A DNA stretch of 59,788 bases, taken from NCBI RefSeq assembly GCF_000429725.1, contig NZ_KE386947.1, positions 21,337-81,124 of the forward strand. Direction: 5' to 3'. Source of the DNA: Alkalicoccus chagannorensis DSM 18086 (lineage in GTDB: Bacteria; Bacillota; Bacilli; Bacillales; Salisediminibacteriaceae). Of the stretch, positions 51,187-59,588 are shown one piece after another (position 1 is the first letter of the stretch; the number at the start of each line of letters is the position of its first letter). The position numbers and the translations under genes were made by a program. The notes under the pieces are model-generated. The model made no database searches. It was not told where the DNA came from and worked only from the letters and a program-made list of their open reading frames with translations.

Positions 51187-52569
51187 ATGAAAACGACCTT
51201 GATCAGACAAGCAGAAATCATCACGATGAATCAGACGGAAGAGACGTTCACCGGGGATGTCTATATCGAAGGAGACACCATCAAAGACATTGGCAGCAGC
51301 TTATCCTATCCCGAGGCGGATCACGTCATCGACGCGAAAGGTAAAGTGCTGACACCGGGATTTGTGCAGACGCACGTACATTTATGCCAGACGATCTTCC
51401 GCGGGAAGGGCGATGATCTGGAGCTGATGGACTGGCTGAAAAAACGCATCTGGCCGCTTGAAGCGGCGCATGACGAGGAGTCGGTCTACTACTCGGCGAT
51501 GCTCGGCCTCGGCGAAATGATCCGCAGCGGCACGACGTCGATTGTCGACATGGAGACCGTCAATCACACCGGAGCAGCATTCCGGGCGATTGAAGCCTCC
51601 GGCATGCGGGCGCTGTCCGGTAAGGTCATGATGGATAAAGGAGACGAAGTTCCCCGGGCGCTGCAGGAGACCACGACCGGATCGCTGCAGCAGAGTGCCG
51701 ACCTCATGGCAGCCTGGCACGGCAGAGACAACGGCCGCATCCAGTACGCGTACTCGCCGCGTTTCGTGATCTCCTGCACCGAGGAGCTTCTCCGGGAAAC
51801 GGCGCGTCTGTCGCGGATGCACGGCACCCGTGTCCACACCCACGCCTCGGAAAACCTCGGGGAGATCGATATCGTCGAAGCGGAAACCGGCATGCGTAAC
51901 GTCGTCTACCTGGATCACATCGGCCTGGCGACGGACAAGCTGATTCTCGCCCACTGCGTCTGGCTCGATGAACAGGAGCGCCGGATCATTCAAGAGCGCG
52001 GCGTCAAAGTCACGCACTGTCCGGGCTCCAACATGAAGCTCGCTTCCGGACGCGCCGACATTCCGGCTCTGCTGAATGCGCACGTCTGCGTCGGGCTCGG
52101 AGCCGACGGCGCGCCGTGCAACAACAACCTCGACATGATGAATGAGATGCGGCTCGCGGCCCTCATGCACAAGCCGGACCATGGTCCGACCGCGATGGAT
52201 GCCCGCACCGTGTTCCGCATGGCGACGATCGGCGGGGCTGAAGCGATGGGGCTGGAGAACGAGATCGGCTCGATTGAAGTCGGGAAAAAAGCGGACCTCG
52301 TGCTGCACGACTTGTACGATTTCCATACGTATCCGTCCTACGATGTCGATACCATTTCACGCCTCGTCTATTCTGCAACGCGTGCTGACGTCGTCATGAC
52401 GATGATCCACGGGCGGATCGTCATGGAAGACCAGCAGCTGAAGACGATCGATAAAGATACCGTCCTGCGCGAAGCAGACAGCTCGATCCGCCGGCTGATC
52501 GGGCGTATTCCTGAACTTGCCGGAGCATCGGTACCGGAATACGATCAGCTGTCCAGTCACTCGGGATAA
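51187..52569 (+). CDS. Amidohydrolase, probable guanine (or 8-oxoguanine) deaminase
   Basis: A 460-residue subtype-III amidohydrolase of the ATZ/TRZ group. Metal ligands: HVH in TPGFVQTHVHLCQTIF, His in VHTHASEN, His in LILAHCVWLD, and Asp in LGADGAPCNNN. By position between xanthine dehydrogenase and urate-processing genes it most likely turns guanine into xanthine, or 8-oxoguanine into urate. B. subtilis instead uses an unrelated cytidine-deaminase-fold GuaD. AGGAGG precedes the ATG. Substrate is inferred from context only. Confidence 0.82.
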   Translation: MKTTLIRQAEIITMNQTEETFTGDVYIEGDTIKDIGSSLSYPEADHVIDAKGKVLTPGFVQTHVHLCQTIFRGKGDDLELMDWLKKRIWPLEAAHDEESVYYSAMLGLGEMIRSGTTSIVDMETVNHTGAAFRAIEASGMRALSGKVMMDKGDEVPRALQETTTGSLQQSADLMAAWHGRDNGRIQYAYSPRFVISCTEELLRETARLSRMHGTRVHTHASENLGEIDIVEAETGMRNVVYLDHIGLATDKLILAHCVWLDEQERRIIQERGVKVTHCPGSNMKLASGRADIPALLNAHVCVGLGADGAPCNNNLDMMNEMRLAALMHKPDHGPTAMDARTVFRMATIGGAEAMGLENEIGSIEVGKKADLVLHDLYDFHTYPSYDVDTISRLVYSATRADVVMTMIHGRIVMEDQQLKTIDKDTVLREADSSIRRLIGRIPELAGASVPEYDQLSSHSG

Positions 52570-52592
52570 CGAGACAAAGAGGGGGAGTCCGC

Positions 52593-53120
52593 ATGTATAC
52601 CATCAGAGAAATCAACGACATGTCACAGGAATCGTTTATAGAAAGCATCGGTCCGATTTTTGAACACTCGCCGTGGATTGCGGAACGGACGTGGCACCGC
52701 GGCCCGTTCGAGGATAAGGCAGCACTCCTGGAGGCGCTGCAGAAGGACATGTACCGCGCATCAGAGGCCGAGCACTTGTCTCTTCTGCGGGCGCACCCCG
52801 ATCTCGGGACGAAAATGGAAGTCACCAGTGCTTCCCGCAGCGAACAGCAGGGAGCTGGTCTCGATCAGCTGACGACGGATGAATATGACGCGCTGACGAG
52901 AATGAATGAAGCCTATAAAGAGCGCTTCGCCTTCCCGTTCATTCTGGCGGTGAAAGGAAAAACGAAGCAGGATATTCTGACAGACATCGAGCGGCGCCGT
53001 CATCATACGCTGCAGGTGGAGCGGGATACGGCACTCCGGGAAGTGGCGGCGATTGCCAGCTTCCGCTTGGAAGCACTCGTAGCCGACTCGGCTGCCAGCA
53101 GGCAGGCGGGCATGGCGTAA
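52593..53120 (+). CDS. 2-oxo-4-hydroxy-4-carboxy-5-ureidoimidazoline (OHCU) decarboxylase
   Basis: A 175-residue all-helical decarboxylase for the last step to S-allantoin. The active-site LLRAHPDLG motif (His near residue 67) and FEHSPWIAERTW are present. In B. subtilis this domain is the N-terminal half of bifunctional PucL; here it is a separate gene followed by uricase. GGGGGAG precedes the ATG. Confidence 0.92.
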   Translation: MYTIREINDMSQESFIESIGPIFEHSPWIAERTWHRGPFEDKAALLEALQKDMYRASEAEHLSLLRAHPDLGTKMEVTSASRSEQQGAGLDQLTTDEYDALTRMNEAYKERFAFPFILAVKGKTKQDILTDIERRRHHTLQVERDTALREVAAIASFRLEALVADSAASRQAGMA

Positions 53121-53148
53121 ATAGATTAAGTATGGAAGAAAAGAAGGG

Positions 53149-54096
53149 ATGATCGAGAAGATGGATACAGTCAAAAAGAAAACAGCACGGACGATGTATT
53201 ACGGGAAAGGGGATGTGTTCGTTTATCGGACGTATGCGGCTCCGCTGCAGGCTGAACCGATTCCCGAGTCGCGTTTCACGGGGCGCTCGAATACGATTTT
53301 CGCAATGGATGCCCAAGTATCGCTGGAAGGAGAGGCGTTTCTTCCATCCTTTACCGATGGTGACAACAGCATGGTCGTAGCAACCGATTCGATGAAAAAC
53401 TTTCTGCTTCACTATGCCGGGGAGTATGAAGGGTCGACGATGGAAGGATATTTCTATTACACGGCGTGCCGATTCCTGGAGAAATACGACCATATCGAAG
53501 CGGTGAACTTCACCGGGACGCAGCTGCCATTCCTGGAAGCGGAAACCGCCGGCGGCCGCAGTGCGGTCGTATTCGGAGAACAGACATTGAATCGACCGGC
53601 CGCCGATGTCCGGGTGGTCCGCGGAGAAGAAGGACCCGTGCTCGAAACGATGCGGGGCGGTGTGACCGATCTGCATCTGATCAAGGTGGAAGGAAGCTCG
53701 TTCGCCGGCTTCGTCCGGGATGAGTTCACGACGCTTCCGGAGACGACCGACCGGCCGCTGTTCATCTATTTGAACATCCACTGGACGTATGCCGATCCGG
53801 AGACAGCGGTGACCGAATATGTGCCGGCCGAACAGGTGCAGCACATCGCCCAGACGATTTTCGACAGCGAGCATTCCCCGTCGATTCAAAAACTGATTTA
53901 TGATATCGGTGTCCGGACGCTGGAGCGGTTCCCGCAGTTGGAAGAAGTATCGTTTGAGTCGAACAACCGGACGTGGGAGACCATCCGGGAAACGACGGCC
54001 GGCGGCGGGAAAGGTCAAGTATTTACGGAGCCGCGTCCTCCTTATGGTTTCCAGGGATTTGCTGTCCACCGGGAGGACCTCCCGCATGAAGGGTAA
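53149..54096 (+). CDS. Uricase (urate oxidase)
   Basis: A 315-residue cofactor-free urate oxidase with two T-fold domains. [31 protein letters not shown] (catalytic Thr/Asp region), [19 protein letters not shown] and [12 protein letters not shown] are family signatures, collinear with the C-terminal half of B. subtilis PucL. It forms 5-hydroxyisourate. The start may instead be ATG 53161. Its end overlaps the HIUase start by 11 bases. Confidence 0.93.
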   Translation: MIEKMDTVKKKTARTMYYGKGDVFVYRTYAAPLQAEPIPESRFTGRSNTIFAMDAQVSLEGEAFLPSFTDGDNSMVVATDSMKNFLLHYAGEYEGSTMEGYFYYTACRFLEKYDHIEAVNFTGTQLPFLEAETAGGRSAVVFGEQTLNRPAADVRVVRGEEGPVLETMRGGVTDLHLIKVEGSSFAGFVRDEFTTLPETTDRPLFIYLNIHWTYADPETAVTEYVPAEQVQHIAQTIFDSEHSPSIQKLIYDIGVRTLERFPQLEEVSFESNNRTWETIRETTAGGGKGQVFTEPRPPYGFQGFAVHREDLPHEG

Positions 54097-54448
54097 ACTG
54101 ACGACCCATGTCCTGGACACGAGCATCGGCCGCCCGGCGGCCGGCATGCGCTATGAACTCTGGCAGTATGACCCTGCCACGGAAGAATTCTGCCTGCGTG
54201 CGGAGGGGAGCCTGAACGATGATGGGCGTGCCGACGCCCCGCTGCTCTCCGGCGAAACGATGCGGAAAGGGACGTACGAGCTTCTCTTTCACGTCTACCC
54301 GTACTTTGAGTCGCGGGGCGTCATTCAGCCAGACCCCCCGTTCTACCACGTCATTCCCATCAGTTTCGGCATCGCCGATCCGGATGAACATTACCATGTG
54401 CCGCTGCTCGTTGCACCGGGCGGCTACAGCACGTACCGGGGCAGCTGA
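54086..54448 (+). CDS. pucM: 5-hydroxyisourate hydrolase (transthyretin-like)
   Basis: A 120-residue transthyretin-fold enzyme hydrolysing 5-hydroxyisourate to OHCU. N-terminal [16 protein letters not shown], an internal Arg and His, and the C-terminal YRGS signature of the active site are all present. GGGAGG precedes the ATG. Last gene of the purine operon; the terminator overlaps its stop codon. Confidence 0.95.
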   Translation: MKGKLTTHVLDTSIGRPAAGMRYELWQYDPATEEFCLRAEGSLNDDGRADAPLLSGETMRKGTYELLFHVYPYFESRGVIQPDPPFYHVIPISFGIADPDEHYHVPLLVAPGGYSTYRGS

Positions 54449-54464
54449 AAAGCTGCCCTTTTTT
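54438..54464 (+). terminator. Terminator of the purine operon
   Basis: GGGCAGC-tgaaaa-GCTGCCC then six Ts; the pucM stop lies in the loop. Confidence 0.93.
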
Positions 54465-54468
54465 GAAG

Positions 54469-54606
54469 TATAAGAATGTATAAGTTTTCATACAAGGTGA
54501 CGGCGGCTTCGTGCGCTGCGCGGGAAGAAAGCAAACCCCTTTCTTCCCTTGAAAAGCATGCAGCGACGCCGCACGCCGTTCCGACCAAAAGGCGCTCTGC
54601 GCTTTT
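54469..54606 (+). repeat. 140-bp structured repeat, copy 8
   Basis: TATAAGAATGTATAAG start right after the terminator. The central stem is a perfect 10-bp GGGAAGAAAG/CTTTCTTCCC, extended by a G-C pair relative to copies 3/4. Confidence 0.93.
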
Positions 54607-54612
54607 GTTCGG

Positions 54613-54680
54613 TGATAGGAATGTATATGTTTTTATACAGTACGACGACGGCGTCGCGCGCGGCGTGGGTAGAACGTCTC
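54613..54680 (+). repeat. 140-bp structured repeat, 5' fragment
   Basis: TGATAGGAATGTATATG, TGTAT/ATACA palindrome, then ACGACGACGGCGTCGCGCGC; it decays afterwards. Directly follows copy 8. Confidence 0.65.
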
Positions 54681-54814
54681 TAATAGCGTGCAGCGGCACG
54701 CGTTCTGTTCTGAACAGCCGGCGCACGCTGTAGATGACTGTTGATCCGACTGGAAAGCGCGTGTGCCAGCGATGGGGTCTTGCCATCTTCTTTACCGGAA
54801 CGGAGGAGGCTATT

Positions 54815-54916
54815 TTGTCCCCGTGCAGTACGGGTACGATGGAAGCCGATGTCCTGAAGGAGTACCTGCCATGGGCACCGCCCGTGCAGGAAGCCTTTGT
54901 CTTCAAGCTGGAATAA
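54815..54916 (+). CDS. Possible 33-residue peptide
   Basis: GGAGGAGG stands five bases before a TTG at 54815. The frame reads MSPCSTGTMEADVLKEYLPW and ends AFVFKLE at 54916. No homolog recognised. It is the only gene-like signal between the purine operon and the polymerase gene. Confidence 0.25.
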   Translation: MSPCSTGTMEADVLKEYLPWAPPVQEAFVFKLE

Positions 54917-55148
54917 GCGTCACCAGTGGCCGATTGGCCGTATGCCGTTCTTGAAAAAGAGAAAGGTATACGGCTTTTTGGCGTGCCCGAGCAGAAGGCG
55001 ACGACTCCGACAGGATCCGCGCCGTCTGAAAATCCCTTCTTCCCCGGGAGAGGGGAAGAAGGACTTGAAGACAAGCCCTGCTGAAAGCCCGGCGCGGCAG
55101 GCACAGCGCCTGATTTCCGTACGTTTTTTACGCTTACCTATGCAACAG

Positions 55149-55362
55149 GGTGGAGGAAGATGATGCGGTTTGGCGGCGGGGTTTCAGCGTGAGTCGACAG
55201 GGCTGCGTGCATACCTCGACGTACCTCTTGCCTCGTGTGGCGAGGTTGTAGCCGTGTGGCGGGCTTTTTCTTTGGGGCGACAGCCTTTCGCCGCGGGGCG
55301 TCGAGGTTTGGGGGTCCGGGCGACAGGCTTTGTCTGCCGAGTCGACGAAGTTTCCACACGTA
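55149..55362 (+). repeat. 212-bp GTCGAC repeat, copy 2
   Basis: Collinear with 9099-9308 over its full length, including GAGTCGACAG, GCATACCTCGACGTACCTCT, GTGGCGGGCTTTTTCTTTG, GGGGCGTCGAGG and a closing GAGTCGAC. A 3' fragment of the 140-bp repeat (AAAAGGCGCTCTGCGC, about 55386-55405) follows. Confidence 0.75.
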
Positions 55363-55414
55363 TTCTTTGACGCTTCCTTTCGAACAAAAGGCGCTCTGCG
55401 CTTTTTGTTTTTTA

Positions 55415-55483
55415 AGAACGTTTGTTCGATTTCTCTTCTGGGTATACGTAGAGTGTGGTACAATAAATGCGAACGTATATTCT
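55415..55483 (+). promoter_or_regulatory. SOS promoter region with two LexA boxes
   Basis: AGAACGTTTGTTCG (55415-55428) and CGAACGTATATTCT (55470-55483) flank a TACAAT -10 box (55459-55464). The first is the exact inverse of the box at 15071. The -35 is poor. Confidence 0.75.
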
Positions 55484-55500
55484 GATATGAGGTGATGAGG

Positions 55501-56802
55501 ATGGAACAGCGCGCTTCCCACCAGGTGCTTTGTGCGGACATGAAGAGTTTTTACGCGAGCGTGGAAGCCGTCGACATGGGGCTGGACCCGCTGACAACGA
55601 AGCTGGCGGTCGTCGGGGATGTAAACCGGTCCGGCAGTGTCGTCCTTGCTGCGACGCCGGCGATGAAAAAGGAGCACAACATCCGGACCGGCTCCCGCCT
55701 GTTTGAAATCGAGAACATCAACGACAGCAGCATCCATGTCGTACAGGCACGGATGCGTCGTTACCTGGAGCAGTCAAACCGGGTGACGGACATCTACCGC
55801 TCCTACGTGCCGGAAGAGGCGCTGCACGTCTATTCGGTGGATGAAAGCTGGCTCACGCTCGACGGAACCGAGCACCTCTGGGGCGGCGCCTGGAAAACAG
55901 CTGAATCGATTCAGCGCCGACTTCTCCGGGAAATGGGACTGACGGTGACGATCGGCATCGGAGAAAACAAGTTCATGGCTAAAATGGCGCTCGACATCTA
56001 TGCGAAGAAGCACGGAATCGCCGAGACGACCGGCGGTCAGTTCGCTGCCCATTTTCACCATCTGCCGCTGCGGGAGATGTGGGGGATTGGAGAAGGGATT
56101 GCTTCAAGAATGGAGCGCCGTCTCTGTTATACGATCGGCGACCTGGCGGCTGAACCTGTGGAGGTGCTGGAGAAGGAATTCGGCGTACTCGGGCGGCAGG
56201 TGTGGCTGCAGGCGCACGGCATCGATGACAGTCCGGTCTTCTACGACCCGGAAGCGCCTCCGGATGTGGCTTTTTCCTTTGACCGCGGCAGCAGCAACGC
56301 CGGCATCAAATCGGTCGGCCGTGGGGTGACGCTGCTCCGGGACTATGCGCGCCGGCCGGAAATCCGTCAGGTCATCCGCGACCTGGTCGAAGAAGTGGCC
56401 GAACAGCTGCGGAGACGGAAACTGATCGGCCGGACCGTCCACCTGTCCATGCGCTACAGCCGGGAGACGGCGGGGCGCGGGTTCTCGCGGCAGAAATCCT
56501 TTCATCAATTCTGGACCAACGATGTCGATGATCTTTACCTGCAGGCGCTGGCACTCTTCGATACGTATTATGCCACCCGTGCTGTCGTCCGGAAAATCCG
56601 CGTGTCCGTCAGCGGACTGGCGCCGGAATATGAACGGTTCTCCTTTGATGAGAAGCGCGAAAAGAAAAAGCAGCTGTGGCGGACGATGGATGCGGTGAAT
56701 GAACGGTACGGGCGGGGGACGATCCGCACGGGGGCCGGCTTCACGAAAGCGAGCATCCAGGAAACCCGCAGTCGGAAAGTCGGCGGGCATTACTCCGGCT
56801 GA
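55501..56802 (+). CDS. Y-family DNA polymerase, UvrX/YqjW type
   Basis: A 433-residue error-prone polymerase of the DinB/UmuC superfamily. Catalytic acidic residues: Asp13 (VLCADMKSFYASVEAV) and the YSVDESWLTLDG pair near 110; helix-hairpin-helix region MWGIGEGIASRMERR near 185, then the little-finger domain. It performs damage-tolerant synthesis during SOS. ATG 55501 has GAGGTG upstream; GTG 55492 and ATG 55495 are alternatives. B. subtilis has UvrX (prophage) and YqjW of this type; no prophage genes are seen here. Confidence 0.9.
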   Translation: MEQRASHQVLCADMKSFYASVEAVDMGLDPLTTKLAVVGDVNRSGSVVLAATPAMKKEHNIRTGSRLFEIENINDSSIHVVQARMRRYLEQSNRVTDIYRSYVPEEALHVYSVDESWLTLDGTEHLWGGAWKTAESIQRRLLREMGLTVTIGIGENKFMAKMALDIYAKKHGIAETTGGQFAAHFHHLPLREMWGIGEGIASRMERRLCYTIGDLAAEPVEVLEKEFGVLGRQVWLQAHGIDDSPVFYDPEAPPDVAFSFDRGSSNAGIKSVGRGVTLLRDYARRPEIRQVIRDLVEEVAEQLRRRKLIGRTVHLSMRYSRETAGRGFSRQKSFHQFWTNDVDDLYLQALALFDTYYATRAVVRKIRVSVSGLAPEYERFSFDEKREKKKQLWRTMDAVNERYGRGTIRTGAGFTKASIQETRSRKVGGHYSG

Positions 56803-56892
56803 TGAGAAATGAGAAAGCTCCGGGAGGCACGTGGTCCTCCGGAGCTGTAGGACGTAATAGGATGCGTGCCGGCGGAGAACCGTGGCTGAAGG

Positions 56893-57159
56893 TTATACCT
56901 GCCACGGCCGTCCATGCGGCACGGATTTGCGGATCGGCGTGGAGGGCAGCTGGTTCCGGGAGACGATCCGGGGCTCCATGCCCTGCTCCATCCGCTTTTT
57001 CACACTGCTGTCCATGCGGAACGTATAAACCGGCTTAAACTGCCGGCGGGCGATATGAAGACAGACCGGGCAGAGGGCGTGTGATTTCGGCCCTCTGCTG
57101 GACTGGTGCCACTGCGTAAACTCTCCGCAGCCGCCGCAGAGAAACGTATAGTTTGGCAA
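56893..57159 (-). CDS. FmdB-like zinc-ribbon protein
   Basis: An 88-residue protein with N-terminal PNYTFLCGGCGEFTQWH and CPVCLHIARRQF: four cysteines in two CxxC pairs form a zinc ribbon, as in FmdB proteins that accompany formamidase genes. The start is set at TTG 57159 because the family begins M-P-x-Y-x-F-x-C; GTG 57168 is possible. It follows formamidase with nine bases between, within the same operon. Confidence 0.75.
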   Translation of the reverse strand: MPNYTFLCGGCGEFTQWHQSSRGPKSHALCPVCLHIARRQFKPVYTFRMDSSVKKRMEQGMEPRIVSRNQLPSTPIRKSVPHGRPWQV

Positions 57160-57168
57160 ACTCCTCAC

Positions 57169-58353
57169 CTACTTCTTCGGAAAGACATCCTGATTCACGA
57201 ATATATCTTTCGGGATTGCCACGGTGGCGCAGGCATTCGGGATGTCCACGACCCCGCTGAGGCGGCCTTCCACCGGCGCCGTACTTAACAGCATGTACGC
57301 CTGCTCCCCGGTGTAGCCGAGTGTTTTCATGTAATCGATCGCGTTGAGACAGGCCCGCCGGTAGGCGATATTCGCATCCAGGTACGTCTGCTTTCCACTT
57401 CCTTCTTCCACGGAAATACCTTCGAACACGATGTAATCCGTATAATGAGGCTCGACCGGACTCGTTTTGAAAATCGGGTTCGATTTGATCTGGTATTTTT
57501 CCATCCCGCCTTTGATCACATCCACCTGGAGGTCAATCCAGCCGGGAATTTCGATACCGCCGCAGAACGAAATTTCGCCGTCCCCCTGAGAGAAGTGCAG
57601 GTCGCCGACGGACAGCTTGCCGCCTTTCACGAACACAGGAAAATAGACGCGCGAGCCTCTCGTCAAGTTCTTGATATCGCAGTTGCCTCCGTTTTCCCGG
57701 GGAGGAACGGTGCGGGCACCTTCTTTGGCGACACGGTCGAACTCTTCCCCTTTCAACTGGCCTAGTACGGCACTGGATGGGTCGGGAAGGTTGGCAAGCG
57801 GCGGCACCCGGTTCGGGTCTGTATCCACGAGCTCCTTCTCCCGCCGGTTCCATTCGTCGAGCATCTCTTTAGACGGCGCGGTGCCGATCAGCCCGGGATG
57901 AATCAAACCGGCGAACGAGACGCCGGGGATGTGGCGCGATTCGGCATAAATGCCACGAATGTCCCAGATGGATTTGTTGGCTTCCGGATAATGATCCGTC
58001 AGGAAGCCGCCGCCGTTTTCGCGCGCAAAAATCCCGTTGAATCCCCATTCTGCCTCTGGAAAGACACCGATATCGAGAATATCGACGACGAGGAGGTCGC
58101 CCGGCTCGACGCCGTTGACGTGAACCGGTCCGCTGAGTACGTGAACGCGGTTCAAATCTACGTGCTTGATGTCCGAAGGGTCGTCATTGTCTGAGATCTG
58201 TCCGTCTGTCCAATCGAGACATTCCATCCGGAACGATTCTCCTGGTTCGACAGAGAAAGCCGCCGGAATATCGGGGTGCCACCGGTTGTGTCCCGGGACA
58301 TCCTGTTTGTCCATTTTTTTCGTAATGTCGACGTGGAATTTGGTTTTTGGCAC
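57169..58353 (-). CDS. fmdA: Formamidase / acetamidase (FmdA_AmdA family)
   Basis: A 394-residue cytosolic amidase releasing ammonia from formamide or short amides. Family features: GHNRWHPDIPA near 21-31, FRMECLDWTDGQI, the GPVHVNGVEPGDLLVVDI loop, FAGLIHPGLIGTAPS, and ENGGNCDIKNLTRGSRVYFPV. Length is normal (about 400). Start is GTG at 58353, eight bases after GCAGGG. Together with the amidase, purine and arginine genes it reinforces the nitrogen-scavenging theme. Confidence 0.9.
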   Translation of the reverse strand: MPKTKFHVDITKKMDKQDVPGHNRWHPDIPAAFSVEPGESFRMECLDWTDGQISDNDDPSDIKHVDLNRVHVLSGPVHVNGVEPGDLLVVDILDIGVFPEAEWGFNGIFARENGGGFLTDHYPEANKSIWDIRGIYAESRHIPGVSFAGLIHPGLIGTAPSKEMLDEWNRREKELVDTDPNRVPPLANLPDPSSAVLGQLKGEEFDRVAKEGARTVPPRENGGNCDIKNLTRGSRVYFPVFVKGGKLSVGDLHFSQGDGEISFCGGIEIPGWIDLQVDVIKGGMEKYQIKSNPIFKTSPVEPHYTDYIVFEGISVEEGSGKQTYLDANIAYRRACLNAIDYMKTLGYTGEQAYMLLSTAPVEGRLSGVVDIPNACATVAIPKDIFVNQDVFPKK

Positions 58354-58636
58354 TGCTCATCCCTGCTTTCTTTTGATTTTTGGTCATCAATCAAAAAAAT
58401 CAGCCGGCAAAAGGCAAGAGGCAAACGGAACGGAGCTGCTGAACAATGAGGAATCGGGGGGAGAATCACCTCCTCAGCGAACGAACGGATGGAAAGAAGA
58501 AACAAAGAAGCACAACAATAGGTTGAGCTTAGCACCAACGACAGAAGCAGTCAATGGAAAGGGGCGCACAATTTTGAAAATTCTATTTATTTTGAGTGGA
58601 GAGTAGGGATAGACGATGACTTGGTGCTCTGCTGTG

Positions 58637-59290
58637 TCCGCTCCGATTCCAAACGACGGGTATGATCGATAACCTCCGTACCTTCGATGGACTTTTTTCC
58701 AGCGGCTGCCCGGGCAGCCGGAGACCGGAAGGAGCTTGGGTAACGGAAGGTTTTCGGGTTGTGGGAGGGGATATCGGCGGCTTGCGCCCGAAGCGCCGCT
58801 GGCGGGCTCCGAGCGTCCGAGCCCGGCGGCGGAACGTCCGCTGCGTCTTCCGAAGTGACCGCCCAGAGCCGATAGGGCCGCTGGTGCGGCTGCAGCGTCT
58901 GCTTTGGCCGTCCTTGCGTCCGCCCACGGCCGCGCTGCGTCCGAGCGGCCGGCTGCAGCGTCCGCTCCGGTTCCAAACGACGGACATGATCGATAACCTC
59001 CGTGCCTTCGATGGACTTTTTTCCAGCGGCTGCCCGGGCAGCCGGAGACCGGAAGGAGCTTAGCTAACTGGAGGTTTTCGGGTTGTGGAAGGGGATGTCG
59101 GCGGCTTGCGCCCGAAGCGCCGCTGGCGGGCTCCGAGTGTCCGAGCCCGGCGGCGGAACGTCCGCTGCGTCTTCCGGAGTGACCGCCCAGAGCCGATAGG
59201 GCCGCTGGTGCGGCTGCAGCGTCTGCTTTGGCCGCCCAAGCGTCTGCCCCCGGCTGCGCTGCGTCCGAGCGTCCGACTGCAGCGTCCGCT
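58637..59290 (+). repeat. Tandem duplication of a 324-bp block containing the 21-bp element
   Basis: Two direct copies at a 324-bp offset (for example ATGATCGATAACCTCCGT at 58662 and 58986). Each holds the CGGCTGCCCGGGCAGCCG hairpin (58703-58720 and 59027-59044), a GAGCTTGGGT-like motif (decayed in the second), and one nine-unit array. Confidence 0.93.
58792..58978 (+). repeat. 21-bp repeat array, copy 4 (9 units)
   Basis: Heptamers at 58792, 58813, 58834, 58855, 19-bp step, 58874, 58895, 58916, 58937 and 58958. The fifth is AGGGCCG, as in copy 3, and the sixth ends CTG, as in all copies. Confidence 0.92.
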
Positions 59291-59302
59291 CTGTATCAAA
59301 AT
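59116..59302 (+). repeat. 21-bp repeat array, copy 5 (9 units)
   Basis: Heptamers at 59116, 59137, 59158, 59179, 19-bp step, 59198, 59219, 59240, 59261 and 59282; it is the duplicate of copy 4. Confidence 0.92.
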
Positions 59303-59413
59303 TGGTGACACGCAGCTCCTTTCCTGAAGTCGCCGCAGCCAAAAGAGAATCGGCTGCGATAGGAAGACGGATACAGCCCACTTCTCAAGCACGTCCTCCC
59401 TTAAGAAAAGCAA

Positions 59414-59446
59414 AATCACGCCGGAGAGGCTTCTCCGGCGTGATTG
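59414..59446. terminator. Strong hairpin upstream of the IS
   Basis: AATCACGCCGGAGA-ggct-TCTCCGGCGTGATT, 14-bp perfect stem without a T-run. It may insulate the array or the IS end. Confidence 0.6.
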
Positions 59447-59588
59447 GTCCTTCTTAAAGTATAAGAAAGCATTCCTGTATTGAAGTAATTTGGGGTTTGT
59501 CAAAAAAAGAGCCCTCCTGGTAGGATACAAGGTGTCCAAAGCTGATCAGCGAAAAGGACCCCTAACTACTTCCAAGGAGGACTCACGA

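Noticed and set aside
58583-58987. Arg/Ser-rich frames in the 21-bp arrays
   Set aside because: Not called as genes: no start signal, and 21-bp periodicity in GC-rich DNA keeps frames open. The possibility is kept only as a finding.
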